Assembly: GCA_003254905.1 (NCBI GenBank) | Contig: QANU01099484.1 | Location: 47,517-111,516, forward strand | Reading direction: 5' to 3' | From: Nissolia schottii | Taxonomy: Eukaryota; Streptophyta; Magnoliopsida; Fabales; Fabaceae | Length of the DNA: 64,000 nt | Shown: positions 44,550-56,860 of the stretch, in pieces | How the letters are laid out: the number at the start of each line of letters is the position of its first letter | Position numbering within the stretch: the stretch's first letter is position 1 | Program-made: the position numbers and the translations under genes | Notes under the pieces: generated by a model | Told to the model about the DNA's origin: nothing | Seen by the model: the letters and a program-made list of their open reading frames with translations, nothing else | The model's database searches: none

Positions 44550-46493
44550 AAAATCCTATCTAGTCCAGGTCACAAGACCCTTCAGAATCATCTCCTAAGT
44601 CCTAGCATAGCATTTCTAACATAATTTATCATGAGGCATATAAGCATATAAACACATTCAAGCAAACATAAGCCACCATGGGGCGGGCAAGCCAAGTTTA
44701 CCCACCTTATTAGAGGCATCAAGAGGCTGGTTGGATGATGAGAGAGTTGGGGGAGAGTGGTCCTCTAAGTGTAGAGCTTCTGCCTGGCTTCCGTTCGGTT
44801 TGCCTCGGTTCTGACTGTTCCTGTTGGCTCAGGGCTTGCTTTGACGCCTCCGAGCTCCTCTTGGCTGAATTTCTTCAAGATTTCCTTAGGGTTTTGAAGG
44901 TATTTTCGTGGGTTAGAGTCAGGGGATTCCTGGGGGAAGTGAATTGGGTTTAGGGTTGGTGGTGTCTGGGTCTCTGGTTTGACCGAACAACAGTCAATCG
45001 GGCAAACGGACAGAGTTCTGGCAAGGTTTCCATTTTTCTATGTCATTTTCGGTTTTGGGGAGGGGGTATTTATAGCCCAAGGCTGAATGCCCATTTTACC
45101 ATTTTACCCTTGGCAAAAATTACCAAAATGCCATTATAATTTAATTTCTTAATTATTTAATTAGTTTGGATAATTATAAAGTCAAATCAAGTCACATCAA
45201 TGAATAGTAACTCTTATTTTATTAATTTTCCTAAAAAATATGATTCATCACGTGGTCATCTCCCATGTGGGTCCCACGCAGTCCCGTTTCGCTCGTTTCT
45301 GGTCGTTCGCAGTGCCGGTGCGTCGCGCACGGTCGCCCGAAAAATATTCTGCTTGTACCGTCGCGATCCTCCAATTGTCCCCTAAATGAAGGTGTGATTA
45401 CTTCAAGGTATTGGTGAATTTTTCTCTGGAGCTATATTCTTCACAGCTACCTTTGGCACACCGTTAAGCGTCGGTGGCGACAAACGCCAGTTCCGCTTGC
45501 ATTTCTGCGATCGCCTAGTCCTCCGAATGAGGTTGTGGGACTATTCGAAGGTTTTTGAAACTTTTCCCCAGTATCGGTTGGGTTTCCAGGGACTTGGGAC
45601 TCTCTGTTCAATTCTACAGGCTAAACGGAGCCGTTCTAGTGTGTGCAGAATCGTCCGAAAGTGAACAGAATTTCGTCTGGCGGACGTTTTAGGTTTTCTA
45701 CCCAATTCCAAAGGTCAAGGGGAATCATTTGAGTGTCAGCAGAATTTTGAGAAACTAAACAGAATAATTTCTACAGACACTCGTGTCCTAGGCCATCAGG
45801 CTTCCACTTTCCCGACGTCTCCAGCGTTGCTAACGTTTTCGGACATCCTCCCTTATTCCTGAGCTCCCGGGTATTCCACACTCCTTCTATTCCTTTTAGA
45901 TTTTCCCCTTTCACCTTAATATCTTAAGGTTACCATTCCATCCTCGATTGCTTCTGATTCCATCTTCTCTTCTCTTCCATCGTACACTTAACATCTCTTC
46001 TCTCTCAAGCTCAATACACTTTCCTTTGTCCTCCAGAGCCCAACCTTTCACACTTCCCTAGGTGAAACCTAAATCGGATTATACAGCCGCCCTCGAACTT
46101 GATCTTATCAAACTTGATTATTATTCCACCTTCTTAGATATATGTTTATACCTCCAACACTAGTTGTACTCTTACCTACGTCCTTAACCCCATTTATACG
46201 ATGTATACGTGTCCTCTTTAAACTTAGTTATTCCACTGCCTTGCTCACTCGACCCTCATGTAATCCTCTCTTTACTTTCTTGTATTTCTACATCTGCTCA
46301 ATACGCCTTATTCTTCCCCTTCGACATTCCAAAGCCTAACCTTCCTAAATTTGGCACTTGTCCACCATCGCCACATAGTCACAGGTGTCCTGGTGCTTGA
46401 CGGACACCTGTAGTTTACGCTTCCAACCTCTAAAGGAGCTGTACACGAATTCACTAGGCGAAACCTTTGCTAAGGGAAAGCTGGGATATTACA

Positions 46494-46622
46494 GCCCGTA
46501 TTTTGGTAAACCCTATTTTGGAAAAGCAATCAGGAACGGTAGCCATTCGCACCACCAGAAGATAACCACCTAGTCTGAATGGCATATGACTTAAGCATAG
46601 GTCAGCTAGCTAGAGTGTTTCA
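46494..46622 (+). mobile_element. LTR P2, right terminus
   Basis: Continues P2 after the LARD's second GCCCG. It ends CAGCTAGCTAGAGTGTTTCA, matching the P1 end GCAGCTAGCTAGGGTGTTACA. It abuts the copia pseudogene exactly where that reading frame is cut, so P2 may have inserted into the copia element. Confidence 0.65.
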
Positions 46623-48197
46623 AATATCACATGGAAAAGAAACATCAGAGGCATAAATGAGAGAATTGATATTATGTATTAAGTGAAAAATCTTATATGG
46701 TACATGACCAAGTCTAAAATGCCAAAGATGAAACTTTGCTATAGAAACAATATTAACAACAATATTATTAACAGGACTAGAAAAATATTGTAAAGAATTA
46801 CAAAGGGTTGGAGTCTCTAAAAAATAAAGCCATTGATTAGCTTTAGCAACTCCAACCTTTTTCAAGCTGTGATTGTCCTGTATGATGCATTGATCATGGA
46901 ATATAGTCAGATGACATTCCAGATTATGATAAAGCTTAGAAACATCAATAGGGTTGAAACTGAAATTAGGCAAGTAGAAAACATTTGTCAAGTAGAAATT
47001 GCCATTGAAAATGATAGTTCTTACATGTTGTGTTGTGATTACATGACCATTAGGGAGAGAAATAAGAATTAGTGGATCAATTCTCCTATAAGATTGAAAA
47101 TAACTGGTAGAACAACATATATGATCAGTTGCTCTTGACTCAAGTATTCAAAGCCTTGAACCTGAATTACCTTGCAGAAATTTTGAAGAGGCATTATTGG
47201 CCTGCGCAAAGTGAACTTGTGGTGCTCCCATGGCCTGCCAAGGCTGTTGGATCAAAGCAAGAAGGCTTTGATATTGTTCTTCAGCCTTCTTGGACTTGTA
47301 GCCAGGAGGATACCCATGCTTCTTGTGGCTTTCATCAATCGTGTGCCCAAAGTAACCATAGAAGGTACATTTCTTAGAGTTTCTCTTGGACTTGGCTTGC
47401 TCTTCGGAAGATTTCTGCGTGTCCATTGCAGCAAAACCAAAATCTTTAACTGTAGGAGCAAAATTCATCATTGCCTTGGAACTAGACTCATAGTGCAGTT
47501 GCCTCTCATGTTGCAAAACAAGAGAGAAAATTCGATTAAGAGCAGGCAAAGGATCCATCAACAAGACTTGAGACCTCACTGTGTGATAGGATTCATTCAA
47601 TCCTTTGAGGAATTCGATAGCTCGATCAGCCTCACGTTGCTTCTTTATTTCAGCAATGGCACCACATGTGCAGGGAACAACACATTTACAAGATGGAAGA
47701 AGATGAAATACATCTAATTCATCCCATAGAACCTTAAGATCAATATAGAATTGTGTAGCAGAAAGATCACCTTGCCTCGTAGCAGATAATTCTTCTTGAA
47801 GAATAGCAATTCGAACCAAATCACCTTGTCAGCATCGTTCTTTGTGCTCGCGCCATACCTCGTGTGCTTTGTCAAGCCACAAAACACTTTGTGCTATGGA
47901 AGGTTCAACAGCTCGAATCAGCCATGAAAGGACCATATGATTGTATCTTTCCCATTAACCATTGAGAGTAGAAGATGATGCAGGCATGACAATAGTTCTG
48001 TCAACAAACATTTTGTTCTTGGAGAGGAGTGTCATCCGCATAACTCTCGACCAACTATGGTAGTTGGCCCCATTCAAGATGGAAGAAATGAGAATCAATG
48101 AGGGATTCTTATTTGGATGCAAGTAATAAGATGAGCATAGATCTTGAGCCAGATCAACATGAAGAGCTTGAATCACAAGAGGATTTTGTGCAGCCAT
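46623..48197 (-). pseudogene. Ty1/copia gag-protease pseudogene, single frame with three stops
   Basis: Reading from 48197 down in one frame: copia Gag N-terminus (LHPNKNPSLILISSILNGAN, YHSWSRVMRMTLLSKNKMF), UBN2-type core (QGDLSATQFYIDLKVLWDEL, FLKGLNESYHTVRSQVLLMD), a zinc knuckle with two Cys replaced (CTFYGYFGHTIDESHKKHG), a protease region with DSGATDH degenerated to ESRATDH, and the GAG-pre-integrase motif LWHFRLGH. In-frame stops occur near 47955, 47825 and 47148. It ends at 46623 in FPCDI, just before integrase, at the P2 border. It is inactive; the rest is missing. Confidence 0.92.
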
Positions 48198-48479
48198 TAA
48201 TGACAGACTATAGAGAAAATTGGAATAGAGAAGGAGAATTCGGAAGGAAAGGAAAGAACAGAATCAATCACCTAGTGATAACTCAAGAAATTCTTGCAAT
48301 GATGATGGTAAAAATTTCGAGCAATCACGGTGAAGCAATGCTTGCCATTGGAAACTTCAAGAAAGAATCAAACTCGAGGAAAGAGATTGAAACCATCGAA
48401 GAACCATGGAAGCAATGATGCAGGTGGAACGATATGATCAGAGAAGCAGAAGCATATTTGCAGTGATGATAGCATAATA

Positions 48480-48707
48480 GAATGTAGAGAAAGAAAAAAT
48501 GAATTCTCAAATTGATTATGGAGCACTAGGCTCAATATATACAAGTGATGTTCAATTGCTTGAGGGTCAAGTCACTTCTTCAGCAAAGTTAACAAACCTA
48601 ACTAACTCTAACCAATTGTAACTAAATTAACTAACTTATAGTTACAAGAGATGAATCAAGTCCAGTCCAACTCTTGGACTTGTATTCCCTGTTATTGGTT
48701 TCCAACA
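48480..48707 (-). mobile_element. 5' LTR of the copia pseudoelement
   Basis: On the minus strand TGTTGGAAACCAATAACAGGG begins at 48707, upstream of gag at a normal distance. It contains TTGTATATATTGAG (TATA-like). The downstream border is estimated at a degenerate primer-site-like TGCTATCATCAC (about 48473-48462). The leader to 48198 has no ORF of note. Confidence 0.6.
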
Positions 48708-50480
48708 CACACTCACTCTTTGGACAATTTATTTTTGATTGATAACTCTTTGGACAATATATCATATACTCTTATCCCATAATTCTCTATTAACTAAGTC
48801 GGGCCGACAAATAAATATAAAAATCATTTATCAATTATAATATTAAGAATACATAGTTAAGTTGATAGAATAATTGTGATATATGTTTAATTGATAAAGC
48901 ACCACTTTATAGCACCGCTTTGCAGTAATAAATGAGTTGCATTAATGAAAAGACCTAAAAAAAAATTACTATTACATATTAGTTAATGTTGAATCTGAAT
49001 CTTAAATGGATTGCTTTGAAAACAATTGCTCTTCATCCTCGTTTATATAAAACCTCAAGTTTCCCGCTATCAATTTCGTTTTGGTCAAATCTCTATATAT
49101 TGCCTTAGACCTACAATTCACCAAATCTCTATTAATATTCTTCTTATGCATCATATCAATTCCTTTATAACATTAAATCTCTATCTATTTTATTTATTAT
49201 ATCTACTAACAAGTAAATCATTCTCACCATTTCTTGATATCTCTCTCTTTTTTTTCCATTCGGATCATTTTAAAATATGCATGGTGTGCACGATATAAAA
49301 ATTCATCCATGTAGCTTATTGTGATTTGAGGTTTCATTTCCAGACACACAACTTTTAAGCAAAGTGTCATTTCGATTTGCTACATAATTTCCATGGGACT
49401 CTTTACTTTCGTGCTCAAGAACAACAATTCCGTCTCCCCATCAATTTCATTATGGGACCCTTCAAATCGGATTTTTTTTTTTCTCTCAACTATATATTAA
49501 TTTGATAAATTATTTAACATTTGTTTGGTTTTCATGATCCGTAATTAATTATACGAATAAGTGAATTGAAAAGTTAATTTATATTTGTCTCCGTCACCTT
49601 TTTTTTTTTTTTTGCATATACATTTCAAAAAGTTAAGACTATTGCTATGATTTGTTTCATTACTTACGGAAACTAATAATAATTTATATTCATATGTCAA
49701 TATGGCATGTATGTTGTATATTGTGATATCTATTTGAAAGTGCGGCACAATATCATTTTGTATTCAAAATATATTACATTCCTGGGCTCATATGAATTGA
49801 ATATATACCAACCATTTACTTCTTAAAACATCGCATTTCAAATATATTTTTTCCGCACATTTTATCACCTGCTTTACATTATAGTAGATGTTATCTACAC
49901 ACAATATCACATCATATCAATATTAAATCGTTATTTAATTTCAATTCAATAAAAAAAATTGCGATTTGATTTAATAAAATATGATAAATGCATCAATATC
50001 AATAATAATTTATTTTCACATGATACGAGTTGTTCCCTAATTACAATAATATATTTGATTTGGTTTATACTTTATGCATGCATCAATCACAATTTCAAAC
50101 ATTCAGTAACGTCTAATCATGATTTCATTCAATTCTAATATGAGACAAATATAGGTTGATTTATACTTTATATCATTTTCAATTTTTGATTTAATTTTCC
50201 TCGGTATCTTTTTTATTAGCCCAATTTTTACGCATGTCATCCAAGTTATATATAAAATTTATCCCTTTTTTATCTGTATATTTTTATGTTGTGTAGAACA
50301 AAAACAAAAGTAATGATAGTTTTTTTTTCTTTTCTAAACCATGTATTTTTTTCACTTAAAAAATTGTCTTTCTTACTTTTGGTTCCGTAATAAAATCCCT
50401 TTTTCTTTAGATGTGAGGACATACTTTATAAAATTTTGAATATATTTATTTATTTTTATTAACCATGATAAAAAGAAAAA
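48708..50480. other. intergenic, no gene seen
   Basis: AT-rich sequence. ORFs (for example 49026-49298) are low-complexity and show no domain. Confidence 0.55.
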
Positions 50481-50768
50481 TGTACCAGCCCAAATGATCA
50501 GCCCAACAAATAGGCCCACTTAAGAGATGACCCACCAATTAAGAAAAACCCTAGTTTACTAGCTACAAAGGGGGAAAGCAAGGTTAGTCTTAGGTATGTT
50601 CTAGATTTCACACCTCACATTCTATACCTCATTCTAACTTGAGCGTTGAAGTACCTTGCAGGTCCACCCCCTCCCCCGATGCTCTAAGGAAGAAAGGAGG
50701 CCAAGTGGAGCTAAAAAGGAGTTTGAGGCACGTGAGCATGTGACCCCGTGTTTTCATAGGATGAAACA
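50481..50768 (+). mobile_element. 5' LTR of a Tat/Ogre-type gypsy element
   Basis: It runs from TGTACCAGCCCAAATG to GGATGAAACA, 288 bp. It carries AACCCTAG and GAGCGTTGAAGTACCTTGCA phrases typical of Tat-lineage LTRs. The primer site follows 1 nt later. No 3' LTR is present. Confidence 0.75.
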
Positions 50769-50769
50769 A

Positions 50770-50788
50770 TGGCGACCACCGTGGGGCC
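50770..50788 (+). other. primer binding site of the Tat-type element
   Basis: TGGCGACCACCGTGGGGCC, one base from the TGGCGCCCACCGTGGGGCC familiar after Tat/Athila LTRs. Confidence 0.8.
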
Positions 50789-50849
50789 GGTAAACAAACA
50801 CCTACCTTACTATGATTAATACACGAAGTCAGAAGCATGCAATCCCCAA

Positions 50850-53265
50850 ATCAACTGAAACACAACCAATGAGGGAAACCACAACCACTGTAGGTCGACT
50901 ATAGAGGAGATGAGGAAAATAATAAAAGACTTAGAAGAGCAAAATTGACGATTAGCAGACAAGGTGAAACAACTCAACAAGTAAAAGGAGGACGAAGGCC
51001 ACCAGTCCAATAGACCCGAGGGATAACAATCCTCCCACGATAAACTTTTGACTAAGGCACAATTGAAGACCTTCCCCTTGATTCTGGTGATTTCGCCAAC
51101 CACACCATGAAGGTAAGTCTCCCTCATAATTTCTAATTACCACTTACCTTGAAATCGTATGATGGCATGACAGATCCTAACGTACACCTTACCATGTTTC
51201 GATCCATGATGTTGGTGAACCACACTACCAATCTGATGTTGTGCCAAATGTTCCCAACATTTATGGCAGACTTCACCCTCCTGTGGTTCTCCATGCTATG
51301 GAGAAAGTCAATTGACAATTTCGCGTAGCTTAGTGGGATCTTTTTCTGAGCCATTTCTCCTCTTCCAAAGTCTACCAAAAAATGTCAGATTCGCTAACCC
51401 TGGTGTGACAAGGACAAAATGAATCCTTTAAGGCCTACATCGCATGTTATAATGAGATGGCAATGCAGATACCTAACCTTAACCCGGAGGTTGAGCTTCA
51501 CCAAATAAAGCAAGGGCTATGGTCAAGAACTTTACTCAACAACCTCATTACCAACCAACCTCAAACCATGGGCGATTTTAGAGAATGGGCCATGGGTTTC
51601 ATAGTTGTAGAAGAGCCGAAAGAGAAGACCATGATGGAAAAGGGAAAGGGAAAGAAGCAGGCTGAGGAGGAAGAGAAATTCAATCGAAAGCAGGATAGGA
51701 GGGACGTAGACTTGGCTAGACTGCAGCCTGAGGAGAAAGTCGAGCGTTGGGAGAGTTTTGTAAGCCGTTGGGAAAGTATGATGAATACACCCCCTGAACG
51801 CCAGCCCAAGAACAATTTTCAGGGAGGTGAATTTCATTAAGTCTCCTCCAAGTGCAAGAAGACAAACTATTCTAGATGACATTGACATGATCAAGTGTTG
51901 TAGTTACCACCACACGTACAGTCACACTACCAATGACTGTAAGACTCTCCAGGATGAAATTGAAAAGTATATGTGAGAAGGAAGACTTCCTTAGTACATT
52001 CAAAGAAGGGAGGGCCCTCCACACCTTCCTAGAAGGAGAAGACCTTGAAGTTGGGATCAAGATGGACTCGCGCCGAGGAAGGAGCAGGAGTCACAATCCT
52101 CGGAGATGCGAGGATATTCCTAAATGAAGAAGGGAAACACCCAAAGGCAAAATTCGAGGAGTGATAAACCATATATCAGGATGATTTGCGACTGGGGAGA
52201 GACAAGCTTGCCGCGAAAATGCCACTTAAGATTGGTGATGTCAGTTGATATCAAACCTCCACCCAGAGTTAGGAGCCAAGGGGCCCCTAATATCATTTTA
52301 GTGATAATGATTTCGAGGTCATTGACAAGAAAATCCACAAGCCCGTGGTGATAACAGTCATGGTAGGGAACTATATCATAAAAAAAAAGGTGTTGGTGGA
52401 TCAGGGTAACTCGGTTGAGATACTCTTCTTATCAACCTTCAAGAAAATGTAGCTATCCAAAGCCGCATTGAGACCCTATAATGGAGATCTAGTGGGAGAT
52501 CTAGTGAGATCGAGGAGTAATCACACTTAGAACTATAGCCCTCAACACTGTCGGAATGATAGTGTCCACACCCCACCTGACTCTGAAATTGCCAATGTCC
52601 ATCTCTAAGGTTGGAGTTGTACATGCCAACCAAAAAGAAGCGCGAATTTTCTATAATGGCCACTTAAGGATGAGAACCATGCTCGACTTGCACCAAGGAC
52701 AATTCCATGTTGTTAACATAGTGGAGGCAAGAAGCACCTCAACCAAGTTGGATCCAAGAGAAGACTTCGGGAACAGACCAGAGCCCACAAAGGAGCTTGA
52801 AGCCATCAAAATTAGACCAAACCTCTCCAAATTCACTTACGTAGGGGCTACACTTGCCCTGAAGGTAAAAAATGGTTTAGTTTATTTTCAGCAGGATAAC
52901 GTGGACCCGTTTACTTGGTCACCGTAGGATATTCTCGACATCGATCCCAAGGTCATTAGCCACTACCTAGCCATTAATCTAGATAAAAAGCCTGTAGCAC
53001 ATAAAAGCCAAAGACTTAGGGAAGAGAAAAGGAAAGTAGCGGTGGAAAAAATAGCCAAACTCTTGAAAGCAAGATTTATCAGAGAAGTTTAATTCAACAC
53101 CTGGTTGGCTAATGTAGTGATGGTCCTTAGGACAATAGGGAAATGGAGAATGTGTGTCTAATTCTTCGACCTTAACAAGGCACTCCCAAAGGATGCCTAC
53201 CCCCTCCCAAGCATTGACATACTAGTAGATGGGGCATCTGGATGCAACCTTCTGAGTCCTTCTTT
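50850..53265 (+). pseudogene. Tat/Ogre-type gypsy gag-pol pseudogene, truncated in RT
   Basis: In order with several frame changes and stops: Gag (SYDGMTDPNVHLTMFRSMML, TLLWFSML; 51457-51840 open for 127 codons with QIPNLNPEVELHQIKQGLW), a degenerate CCHC-like CSYHHTYSHTTNDCKTLQDEI (about 51895-51960), protease with DTGSS degenerated to DQGNS (VLVDQGNSVEILFLSTF, about 52390-52445), a linker (52556-52927 open), then the RT start ISHYLAINLDKKPVAHKSQR, KLLKARFIREV, stop, TWLANVVMV, GKWRMCV, stop, FDLNKALPKDAYPLP. It ends before the YxDD motif. No RNase H or integrase. Confidence 0.88.
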
Positions 53266-53835
53266 GCTGGATGCTTCCTAATCTCCTCTGGATCAAGTTG
53301 TTACAACCTTTCTCCCACAATGCTTTTTCTAAGCCACTGTAGGTTACTTTCTGAGACCTCACCTCTAACTCGTTGCATCTTTTCCTTGCCTCACTTTGTG
53401 ACAGTCATTTGCACATAGGTCCTGCCATCCTATTGCTTGAAAAAAGAGCCAATATCCCGTCATTGTGGCCTAGTTTCACCCCCTTATCTTCCCGTTGCAT
53501 CTTCTCTATTTATCCTATACTTCGTTATGCCTATCGAGATCGTGCAACCCGTGATTTTCAACCCATAGCCATCCTTCTTAACTCTCAACAAGTTATCAAT
53601 GAAGAAAGTAGTCTGGTTACTTCGGCCACCGTCGTGGGGATGCCACCATAGCCATCCCTGCTTCTAGCCCTAACCTCTCTCTCATGGTCACCACCCCTCT
53701 CTTTGCCTCTCTCTCACTCTCTCTCTCTCATCTTACAATTCATCCAACTTTCACCTGTCATGTCCCTATTTCTCTACTATACATATATACTTTATTAGTA
53801 TAAACCCTAATTTTAGAAGGTAGGTACATATGTAC
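53266..53835. other. no gene recognised
   Basis: Pyrimidine-rich sequence following the abrupt end of the gypsy pol. ORF 53373-53651 has no domain. CT repeats near 53700-53740. It may be part of another element's leader. Confidence 0.4.
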
Positions 53836-54380
53836 TGTTGGGATTCAAGTATGAGTGTAGAAAAAAGTCCCACATTGGTTGGTGATGTACTAAGTGGGGT
53901 GTATATAAGTGGGAGAACCCATAGACTCATTGCCTTAAGGTTTCGGGTCAAGATGTGGTATTCGACTCGCTTGTATGGTTTCTCACTTAGCCCATCGGTG
54001 ATAATCTCCTGGTTTTGGGCTCCCCCTCCCCATCAAGTGGTATCAAAGCCGATGGTTGGATCGGTCTGGGTGAGTAATGGAGCAGTGGTGGTCATTGGAT
54101 CTGGGTATGAGATCTTGAAGAGCTAGAGCGGTTCTTGTTAATACCATTGAATACTCGGATGAGTTTGGGGGAGATTGTTGGGATTCGAGTGTGAATGTAG
54201 AAAAAAAGTCCCACATTGGCTGATGATGGACTAAGTAAGGTGTGTATAAGTGGGAGAACTCATAGACTCATTGCCTTAAGGTTTTAGATCAAGATGTGGT
54301 GTTCGACCTGCTTGTGTGGTTTCTCACTTAATTAGCCCATCGGTATTAATCTCCCGATTTTGGGCTCCCCCTCCCAATCA
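53836..54380 (+). mobile_element. TRIM retrotransposon, complete, 545 bp
   Basis: LTRs 53836-54035 (200 bp) and 54176-54380 (205 bp) both run from TGTTGGGATTCRAGT to GGGCTCCCCCTCCC plus MATCA. Primer site TGGTATCAAAGCC at 54038-54050; purine tract TTTGGGGGAGAT before the second LTR. Flanks TGTAC / CGTAC differ at one base, an aged 5-bp TSD. The interior is 140 bp and non-coding. Each LTR has a GTRTATAAGTGGG TATA-like box. It is mobilised only in trans. Confidence 0.93.
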
Positions 54381-54385
54381 CGTAC

Positions 54386-55650
54386 ATCACCTAAACTTAA
54401 TTACTTCCCGACAAGGATGTTTTAAAGATTGTTCAACAATACGTTCGCTCTTGGAACATGGCTTTCTAGATTTAAGCTTTTGGTAAGACGATTGTTGACA
54501 TAATATTAGAGCTACTATCATTAAGAAGTTTAGAGTTCAATCTTTATCAATTGCATTAAGCTTTCGAAAGAGATGATTATTAACAACAAGCACAAAAGAA
54601 AAGATTCAATCAAAAGGAAGGCTCAAAATCTTATGATTTGAGTGCATTTCCTTTTTTATCCTTGTAAGTGTCGGCAGGTTGACAGGGGATTAAGAGTTAA
54701 TTAATATTATATTAATTAATCAACTATGGATTACTTACTCCGAATGACTTTGATTCTTAATAAAGTTTGATTATACAGCTGCTGGTATGCAGTTACTTCA
54801 ATTCGTAAAAAGTTTGACCATCATAGCTACCATATGTGGTTATTAATTTTCAATTCGTAAAGGAACCTCAAAAACGCGTATGAGAGATTGTTCTAAAAAA
54901 TACATGTGTAACATTTTATATTAAGTGACATTCACAATAGAAAGTAAGTTTTATTAATTTTATTTAACATACACCGGCAGTTCTTGACCGACACTTTAAA
55001 TTATTACTCTACTATCACAAACAATTAAAACTGTGCCTAGTGGAATAGTTATGTCATGTATTGGTGTAGTGTGTTTACTTTTTAATCCGTAAAAATATTA
55101 TTAAACTAAATTTTTTAAAGACGAAAAACACCAAAAAAAAAANTTATGAATCCTATTAATTATTAATTATGTGTATATTTAAATATAAAGTGTTAGAGTT
55201 GTTTATATTTAGAGTTGTTTATATCCGAAAAATTAAAAACTCACTTGTTTGATGTGAAGTACAGAATCATTCAAAGAAAATGACATGCGGAAGTGGAGAC
55301 ATTGAAAAGAATATGAAGTTATATAGTCTCTTTCACTCTGCTTTAATTTCTTCTGGCTCTTAACCCCTCTTCATTTCATTACATTACATCACATAGTGTT
55401 TGAAACTGCAAAACGAAGCTGTATGTGTGTCATCTTGTGTAGACTTGTGGAGGTTTTGTTATTACGCATAGCAAAATCTTGTCAACTTAATTTCAGGGAA
55501 GTTATTGTCTTGGCACGCACTTTTAGGCATTTCTTGACCACAAATTAAAGATTAACGGATTTCACACATTAGCAGCTCCTATGTGACAAAGATCCCGCGT
55601 TATCTCCATTACTTATTTATACCTGGCACCAATATATATGGTCTATATCT
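54386..55650. other. intergenic, no gene seen
   Basis: AT-rich. GACATAATATTAGAGC near 54497 may be a decayed primer site of a lost LTR element. Nothing else recognised. Confidence 0.45.
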
Positions 55651-55739
55651 ATGGCAATTTCTACCATTCACTCTAGATGTTTGGCAACTTTAAACAAACC
55701 ATTCTTTTAATATTGTCCAAGTTTGAAGTTTTAATATAG

Positions 55740-55790
55740 GGCCAATTCTACCGTTCACCAAAACAACAAAAGTGAACGGTAGAATTGGCC
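55740..55790. repeat. perfect 19-bp hairpin with 13-nt loop
   Basis: GGCCAATTCTACCGTTCAC (55740-55758), loop CAAAACAACAAAA, then the exact reverse complement (55772-55790). A related TGGCAATTTCTACCATTCAC occurs at about 55652. This could be two MITE termini brought together by internal deletion. Confidence 0.9.
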
Positions 55791-55954
55791 TATATCTATA
55801 CATATCTATTATAGACGACTCATAGGAGAATGGGGCCAGAGATATGTCTAGACCAAAGAAGCTTTTGAGATAAGTGAATTATTTTATATATTTACAAATG
55901 ATGTTAAACTCAAAAAATGGAAAGGATACATATGTTGAAATTCGAAATGTACTA

Positions 55955-56590
55955 TTAAGATATAAAGTTATTCAATTGTTTCTACTAAATTTTTTTAGAG
56001 AAATAATTTTCAACGTGATATTAGAATTTCTATGACCAAGTAATCTAGAGTTAATTAGGTCTTCGCTTCCCATTCTTTTAATATTGTCCAAGTTTGAATG
56101 TTTTTTTTTTTGAAATTCCACGTTAAGTTGGAAGAGTTTTTGTGTGAGGAAAAGTGTTAAAGAGTTAAAACAACTAAAAACTTTTTGAAAAGATGATTCA
56201 TACTTTGACTATTAGCTAGGATGCCACATTACATAGAGATAAGACCTAAATAATAATTTTTGGAATGTCCTGTTTAAATATAAAGTTATTCAATTGTTTC
56301 TATTAAGTTTTTTTTTTAGAGAAATAATTTTTGACATGGTATTAATTAGAGTTTCTATGATCAAGTAATCTAGACTTAATTTGGTCTTTGCTTCCCCCAT
56401 TCTTTTAACATTGTCCACATTTCGAGTTTTTTTTTTTTTTTTGAAAGTCCATGTTTCAAGTTAAAAGAGTTTTTGTGTGAGGAAAAATGTTAAGAGTTAA
56501 GACAACTAAAATCTTTTGGAAGAGATGAATCATTCTTTGACTATTAGCTAGGTCCCACATAACATAGAGATAAGACCTAAATCATCTTTA
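55955..56590. repeat. 318-bp tandem duplication
   Basis: Copies 55955-56272 and 56273-56590 share TATAAAGTTATTCAATTG, AGAGAAATAATTTT, GTCCAAGTTT, GAGTTTTTGTGTGAGGAAAA and ACATAGAGATAAGACCTAAA. A partial third copy lies at about 55700-55735. GACATGGTATTAATTAGAG looks like a decayed LTR primer site. Confidence 0.85.
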
Positions 56591-56860
56591 TAAGAGTAAG
56601 ACAATTCTTCCTTTTGATAGATTGAGCTAACTTTTAGGGTTGAGTTGAACTCACTCAATTCTCAAGACAGTATTACAGCTTATCCTGAGATCATTATTGG
56701 GACACCGGTAAATGTTCAATCCTTCAAACTTCAATTCATGCTCCAGATGTTCATCCTAAGCATAAAGCAATCCTCCCTTTTAAGCTAGTTTTTCGAGTTG
56801 AGTTAGACTCACTTAACTCTTAAGATTGACTGTCATAATAATTTCATCCAACTCAATCTA

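Larger units (their letters stand above)
26888..46493 (-). mobile_element. LARD-type LTR retrotransposon with nested insertions, 19.6 kb
   Basis: A perfect GCCCG TSD lies at 26883-26887 and 46494-46498. Both LTRs run from TGTAACACCCTAGCTAAC to AAAGCTGGGATRTTACA (plus-strand reading). Reading on the minus strand: 5' LTR 46493-36921, primer site TGGTATCAGAGC (36918-36907, initiator tRNA-Met type), interior, polypurine tract (33245-33230, with CTAAGGGGGGTGGAA), 3' LTR 33229-26888. Removing nested elements leaves LTRs of about 4.07 and 4.11 kb and an interior of about 2.08 kb with no gag or pol. The ends resemble Del/Tekay chromovirus LTRs (recall). Non-coding interior with giant LTRs fits the LARD definition, so it needs a partner's enzymes. 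Confidence 0.95.
36921..46493 (-). repeat. LARD 5' LTR, carrying X1/X2 and the X3 compound insertion
   Basis: Pairs with 26888-33229. It holds insertions at 38501-42664 and 43262-44549 that are absent from the other LTR. About 4.11 kb remain after removal. Confidence 0.95.

Noticed and set aside
47211..47717. 168-aa plus-strand ORF
   Set aside because: Antisense shadow of the copia gag pseudogene on the minus strand. No domain of its own.
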